Positions 52,901-55,973 of a DNA stretch of 55,973 nt are shown here, in pieces. The notes under the pieces are model-generated. The model worked only from the letters and a program-made list of their open reading frames with translations, did no database searches and was not told the origin of the DNA. Position 1 is the stretch's first letter, and the number at the start of each line of letters is the position of its first letter. Source of the DNA: an uncultured Gemmatimonadota bacterium (lineage in GTDB: Bacteria; Latescibacterota; UBA2968; UBA8231); contig CAITNQ010000280.1 of the NCBI GenBank assembly GCA_903893785.1, positions 1 to 55,973 on the forward strand. The letters are read 5' to 3'. Both the position numbers and the translations under genes were made by a program.

Positions 52901-52979
52901 ACCGGGCTTGGGGGCGGGCCCCGCGCCACTGGCGTCAGGCGCCGAGCGCGAAGCAGCCCAGACCGGCGTGGCCGAGCGT

Positions 52980-53381
52980 TTACTGAATCTCGAAGCCGGT
53001 GATAATGACCTGAGTGACGCGCCCCCGCCGCATGACCCTGGCATTGAGACGCTCGAGAAGCTCGTTCTGCAGCTTCTCGACGCGCAGCGGGTCGGCCAGC
53101 TGGGCTTCTGTCCGGCTGCTGAGCAGGGCCAGCACCTCGTGCTTGAGCTCGAGGTGCCGGCGGCGCAGTTCGGCCAGGCCATCGGTCGGGGGGCAGACGC
53201 GGAAATTGGCCTCGACCACCAAGTGGCGATCCAGCGCGCCGGCAGGGTTGGCGCGCACAGGCCCAAGCTCCGTGTACAGGGGACAGGCAGAATCGCTCTC
53301 AGGCGCCGCCGGCGGCACGCAGCCAACGAGAGAGAAGACCAGAACGACTGCCGCCAGGCCAAACCCGCTAGTCGGCTTCAC
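52980..53381 (-). CDS. FliL-like lipoprotein
   Basis: A 133-residue lipoprotein (LVFSLVGC lipobox). The mature sequence has the FliL layout: an N-terminal strand (LGPVRANPAGALDRHLVVEANFRVC), a helical centre (LAELRRRHLELKHEVLALLSSRTEAQL) and the closing LRVEKLQNELLERLNARVMRRGRVTQVIITGFEIQ, which matches the FliL C-terminus (helix, then V-x-I-T-x-F). FliL normally has a membrane helix; here a lipid anchor replaces it. No flagellar genes are near. It overlaps the zapA end by four bases, so the two are co-translated. A role in the envelope or in division is inference. Confidence 0.75.
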   Translation of the reverse strand: MKPTSGFGLAAVVLVFSLVGCVPPAAPESDSACPLYTELGPVRANPAGALDRHLVVEANFRVCPPTDGLAELRRRHLELKHEVLALLSSRTEAQLADPLRVEKLQNELLERLNARVMRRGRVTQVIITGFEIQ

Positions 53382-53767
53382 TCACTGGCCATCTTGGGGT
53401 CCAGTCGCACGTCGCGCAGGGCTCGCGGGGCGGTAGTTCCCCGGCGTTCGGTGAGCGTGGAGAACATGCTGGCACGTTCATCCACCAAGCGCGTCAACCG
53501 GTCCAGGTTCTCGCGCGCTTTCTCGGTTAGGCGGCTCTGCTCCTGCATGGCGCCGAACAGCTCGCTGGCAATCTCCATCGCTGCCAGCACCGCCAGCGAG
53601 GCTTTGGGTACCCGGCCCGCGTGCTGGTCCGCCAACGCCCGCATCTTGCGGTCGACATAGGCAGCGATACGCTGCACCTCAGCCGCGTCGCTCTGGCTGG
53701 AGATCTGGTATTCATCGCCGAAAATCTGGACGATCACGCCGCTGATCTGGTGCTCGCTATATGCCAT
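53378..53767 (-). CDS. zapA: Cell division protein ZapA
   Basis: ZapA bundles FtsZ filaments at midcell. The 129-residue protein has the family head (VIVQIFGDEYQISSQSDAAEVQRIAAYVDRKMRALAD), the short middle (LAVLAAMEIASELF) and a long coiled coil (MQEQSRLTEKARENLDRLTRLVDERASM), then a ~25-residue tail that is not typical. E. coli ZapA has about 109 residues. The ATG has no ribosome binding site; a TATATT promoter lies so close that the transcript probably starts at or next to the ATG. The FliL-like gene overlaps its end by four bases. Confidence 0.9.
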   Translation of the reverse strand: MAYSEHQISGVIVQIFGDEYQISSQSDAAEVQRIAAYVDRKMRALADQHAGRVPKASLAVLAAMEIASELFGAMQEQSRLTEKARENLDRLTRLVDERASMFSTLTERRGTTAPRALRDVRLDPKMASE

Positions 53768-53774
53768 GGCGGGT

Positions 53775-53804
53775 AATATAAGCGGCCTGTGGGCAGGGGG
53801 GCAA
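53775..53804 (-). promoter_or_regulatory. Promoter that would give a leaderless zapA transcript
   Basis: TTGCCC (53804-53799) and TATATT (53780-53775) on the minus strand are 18 bases apart. The start codon begins seven bases after the -10, at 53767. Confidence 0.55.
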
Positions 53805-53814
53805 CAGCCGAACC

Positions 53815-54318
53815 TTACTTGGCGATCAGGTCGCCGTACGAACCGCAGACGAGGTGCTCGGGATCGATCTCGAGCGCCCGCATCAGCGCCTCAACGCGCG
53901 TCTGGCTCTCGGTGGCGGCAGCGCTGTCAGTAACCGCCTCAAGTTCGAGGAAGGACCCCAACCCGTCCACCTCATCGAGGTGGATGCGCACATTCTCCCA
54001 GAGCCATACCTGGCGCGTTTTGGTGACTTCCGCGCCGGTCCCGAGCACTTGGCCGAGAATGGCTCGCAGCGCTTCGGGGTCCGAGGTTGCGGCGGTGCGG
54101 TAGTCGCTCCGCTTGGGGCCTGGGATGTCCTCGCGCTGATAGAAGATGAGGTAGCCTTCCTGGGGGTTCAGTTCGCGCAGCTTGAGCCGCCCGGTGGGGC
54201 AACGGAAGTAGGTGTCGCGCTGCCGGAAAGATCCGGCCGGACCGGCGCCCAAGGCGCTCAGGTTGTCCTCGGCACGGCCCAGATCGGCGCAGCGCGCCTT
54301 GATCTCTATGTTGACCAT
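53815..54318 (-). CDS. CYTH-domain protein (class IV adenylyl cyclase/ThTPase-like)
   Basis: A 167-residue CYTH protein. The EIKARC motif opens the fold; QRDTYFRC, RLKLRE, KTRQVWLW and RIHLDEVDGLGSFLELEAV follow, giving the eight-strand tunnel with conserved basic and acidic residues. The family includes CyaB-type adenylyl cyclases, thiamine triphosphatases and inorganic tripolyphosphatases; the KTRQVW and VDGLGSFLELE forms are closest to CyaB, but activity cannot be told. I chose the ATG at 54318, whose A overlaps the stop of the DCC gene (TGATG). GAGGAG lies four bases upstream. The two are thus coupled. Confidence 0.87.
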   Translation of the reverse strand: MVNIEIKARCADLGRAEDNLSALGAGPAGSFRQRDTYFRCPTGRLKLRELNPQEGYLIFYQREDIPGPKRSDYRTAATSDPEALRAILGQVLGTGAEVTKTRQVWLWENVRIHLDEVDGLGSFLELEAVTDSAAATESQTRVEALMRALEIDPEHLVCGSYGDLIAK

Positions 54319-54788
54319 CACGCTCCTCGCATGGGTGGATTGTTACCAGGCAGGCCGCGGACGTATGCCCGCCGCGACGAACGGCGGCGAGCGGGCCCCG
54401 GTTCGGCAGTTGTCGGGGGCGAACTGAAGCTGTCGGGGCAACCGCGACATCGGCGCGAGGCGCTCGCCAGATGGAGGCCGGCAACCAGAAGATCAATACC
54501 GGGCAGCTTCCAGATCCACGCCAGGCCTCGTAGGGCCGGCACACGCCGGGCGAGTTGCTGCAGAGCCCCGACGCCCGTGTAGGTGCTGCCCCCGGCGTCG
54601 ATGGCGGTCAGCTCGCGCTGTGCCCGAACCAGATCGACCGACGGCAGGTGTCGCGCCAGATCGGCTTGGTGCAGGTCGACAAACACCACCGCGTCGGGAG
54701 TCGATCGCGCCTGGATCCAGGCGCGCAGCCGGCGGCACAGAGGGCAGGCGCCATCGGTGAGCACGCGCAACGGGCCGTCCCCTGCCAT
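54318..54788 (-). CDS. DCC-family (DUF393) thiol-disulfide protein
   Basis: A 156-residue protein of the DCC family (DUF393), named for its D-x-x-C-P-x-C motif. It is seen as LRVLTDGACPLCRRLRAW at residues about 8-24. The rest of the family follows: DAVVFVDLHQADLARHL, then the STYTGVGALQQLARRVPALRGLAWIWKLPGI segment. Such proteins may form a thioredoxin-like disulfide site; partners are unknown. After about residue 115 the sequence turns Cys/Arg/Pro-rich (SASRRCRGCPDSF), as in other members with a C-terminal CxxC. I chose the ATG at 54788 with GAGG upstream; the ATG five codons earlier is possible. It is coupled to the CYTH gene. Confidence 0.85.
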   Translation of the reverse strand: MAGDGPLRVLTDGACPLCRRLRAWIQARSTPDAVVFVDLHQADLARHLPSVDLVRAQRELTAIDAGGSTYTGVGALQQLARRVPALRGLAWIWKLPGIDLLVAGLHLASASRRCRGCPDSFSSPPTTAEPGPARRRSSRRAYVRGLPGNNPPMRGA

Positions 54789-55036
54789 CGGCGCCTCACG
54801 CATCGCGTTGGGGTCGGCAGCCAATCGCCGACCAGGGCCTCGAAGCCGGGAAGGTATCGTCAAGCCAGGCTCCGGCGGAACAGGTATCAAGGTATTGCCG
54901 GCGGCCCACGTCCACAACCGGTCCGCCGCGGCTTGCGGCAACCGCCGGTCGGAGCCGACTTTCCTGCGGGTACTCGGGCCGTCCCGGCAGCCCGGCCACG
55001 GCCGCGGACCCACCCGCTTCCGGCCAGGAGTCAGCC

Positions 55037-55973
55037 ATGCCGAACCGCTATCGCGAGATCGACGTCCACGGATCACCGCGGGACATGGGCCGGGCGCTGG
55101 GCGAGGCGGCCCGCGAACAGATCCGGGGCTTCGCCGCTGTGGCATTGGAGCGGGTGAACCTGACCACCCGGGTGTCACGGGAAACAGCGCTGCAGGTGGC
55201 CCGCGACTCACTGGCGATGGCCACCCGTTACGCCCCGGACTTGGTCGAGGAAATCGACGGCATCGCCGCCGGCGCCGGGCTACCTGTCGATGACGTCATG
55301 CTGCTGCAGGTCCGCAATCAGTTGCAGCCCGAAAGCGACGCTGCCTGCACCGGGTTCTCTGTGACCGGGCCAACCGGCGGGCCCTTTGTCGGCCAGAACT
55401 GGGACAACGACCCGGCCCTGGACCCGTTCACGATCGTGCTCAGACGTCATCCCACCGGAAAACCGGCGATCCTGGAGGTGACTCAGGCCGGCTTGATCGG
55501 CTACATCGGGATGAACGACCGCGGCATGGGCGTGTGCCTGAACACGCTGGTGGCACCGGCGCGGTTACTGGGGGTGCCGCACTACTTCACGGTCCGGCGC
55601 ATCCACGAGAGCAGTGACCTGGAAGCCGCGGTGACAGCCGTGACGCAGGCGGAGAGAGCCATCCCGGCCAATATCCTGCTGGCGACGCCCGAGGGGCCCG
55701 CGGATCTGGAGGTAACACCCGAGCGCGTCTACGTGCTGCGGGCCGACGCGGACGGCGTGCTGGTGCACGCCAACCATGCGCTCCATCCGGAACTCATCCC
55801 GGTATGCGCTAAGCTGCCCGAACTAATCCAATCGCGGACCCGGCAAGCGCGCATGTCGGCCCTGCTGGCGGCGGCGCCACGACCGGTGACGCTGGCGGCC
55901 CTTGAACGGGCCCTGGGCGATCACCAGGGATGGCCCCGTTCCATCTGCCGGCACGCCAACGACAGCCCGGCCA
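55037..55973 (+). CDS. C45-family acyltransferase/peptidase (penicillin acyltransferase-like), 3' end outside window
   Basis: The N-terminal 312 residues of a protein that runs past the right edge. It belongs to the isopenicillin-N acyltransferase (AAT/peptidase C45, Ntn-hydrolase) family. The N-terminal part (YREIDVHGSPRDMGRALGEAA) is the typical prodomain, and C104 (DAACTGFSV) is the candidate nucleophile that becomes N-terminal after self-cleavage. Then GGPFVGQNWDNDP, YIGMNDRGMGVCLN and ANILLATPEGPADLEVTPERV follow, as in the family. CAGGAG lies six bases before the ATG. Most members act on amide bonds of unknown substrates, so penicillin activity should not be assumed. The divergent DCC gene starts 248 bases upstream, and no gene lies between. 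Confidence 0.87.
   Translation, partial: MPNRYREIDVHGSPRDMGRALGEAAREQIRGFAAVALERVNLTTRVSRETALQVARDSLAMATRYAPDLVEEIDGIAAGAGLPVDDVMLLQVRNQLQPESDAACTGFSVTGPTGGPFVGQNWDNDPALDPFTIVLRRHPTGKPAILEVTQAGLIGYIGMNDRGMGVCLNTLVAPARLLGVPHYFTVRRIHESSDLEAAVTAVTQAERAIPANILLATPEGPADLEVTPERVYVLRADADGVLVHANHALHPELIPVCAKLPELIQSRTRQARMSALLAAAPRPVTLAALERALGDHQGWPRSICRHANDSPA

Overview
The window is about 56 kb of GC-rich, gene-dense bacterial chromosome with roughly fifty protein genes and no rRNA, tRNA, CRISPR array, prophage or insertion sequence that I could find. It looks Gram-negative: there is a complete RND/adaptor/TolC tripartite pump, several lipoproteins with lipoboxes, and a Spy/CpxP-like periplasmic protein. 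Sigma54 activators, paired ECF sigma/anti-sigma genes, NHL-propeller lipoproteins, and many enolase-superfamily and URO-D-family genes beside an alpha-fucosidase would fit a free-living heterotroph of the FCB/Latescibacterota-like sphere. That placement is an inference from gene content, not a measurement.

Layout. 1-6442: end of an ABC-F ATPase, an enolase-superfamily enzyme, an unrecognised protein, a transglutaminase-like protein and an M55 D-aminopeptidase. 6540-10294: an APC amino-acid permease behind an unusual one-chain DtxR/MntR-FeoA-FeoA-Nramp fusion. 10631-17828: class V aminotransferase, GH29 fucosidase, Spy-like protein, then a minus-strand catabolic cluster (URO-D family, enolase superfamily, URO-D family). 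18027-23107: a TetM-like ribosomal protection GTPase, metA, and a first ECF sigma module (sigma, anti-sigma, SHOCT-like small protein, small membrane protein) that ends in an 82-bp tandem repeat. 23393-37410: one long minus-strand block: PilZ membrane protein, histidine kinase, NtrC-type response regulator and PAS-type sigma54 activator, followed after a 670-base spacer by tolC, a DUF2892 protein, RND adaptor, RND pump and universal stress protein. A -24/-12 promoter and a palindromic upstream site lie in that spacer, so the regulators probably drive the pump. 37498-45226: asd behind a promoter-leader-terminator arrangement, a second ECF module (sigma, HEAT-repeat anti-sigma, DUF4097 protein with 18-residue repeats), a sigma-region-4-like HTH gene flanked by two tiny ORFs with strong ribosome binding sites, a nucleoside hydrolase and a GNAT acetyltransferase. 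45178-55973: comEC, yhbY, infA, a likely small RNA or infA leader, two lipoproteins, a SAM hydrolase (DUF62), a phosphohexomutase, zapA with a FliL-like lipoprotein, DCC and CYTH proteins, and the start of a C45 acyltransferase-family peptidase.

Most distinctive: the metal sensor/transporter fusion; the self-contained sigma54 efflux regulon; the candidate small RNA with consensus promoter and terminator; the asd leader; and two enolase-superfamily enzymes that both carry His where the third metal-binding acid is expected. All assignments come from reading motifs by eye; no search was run.
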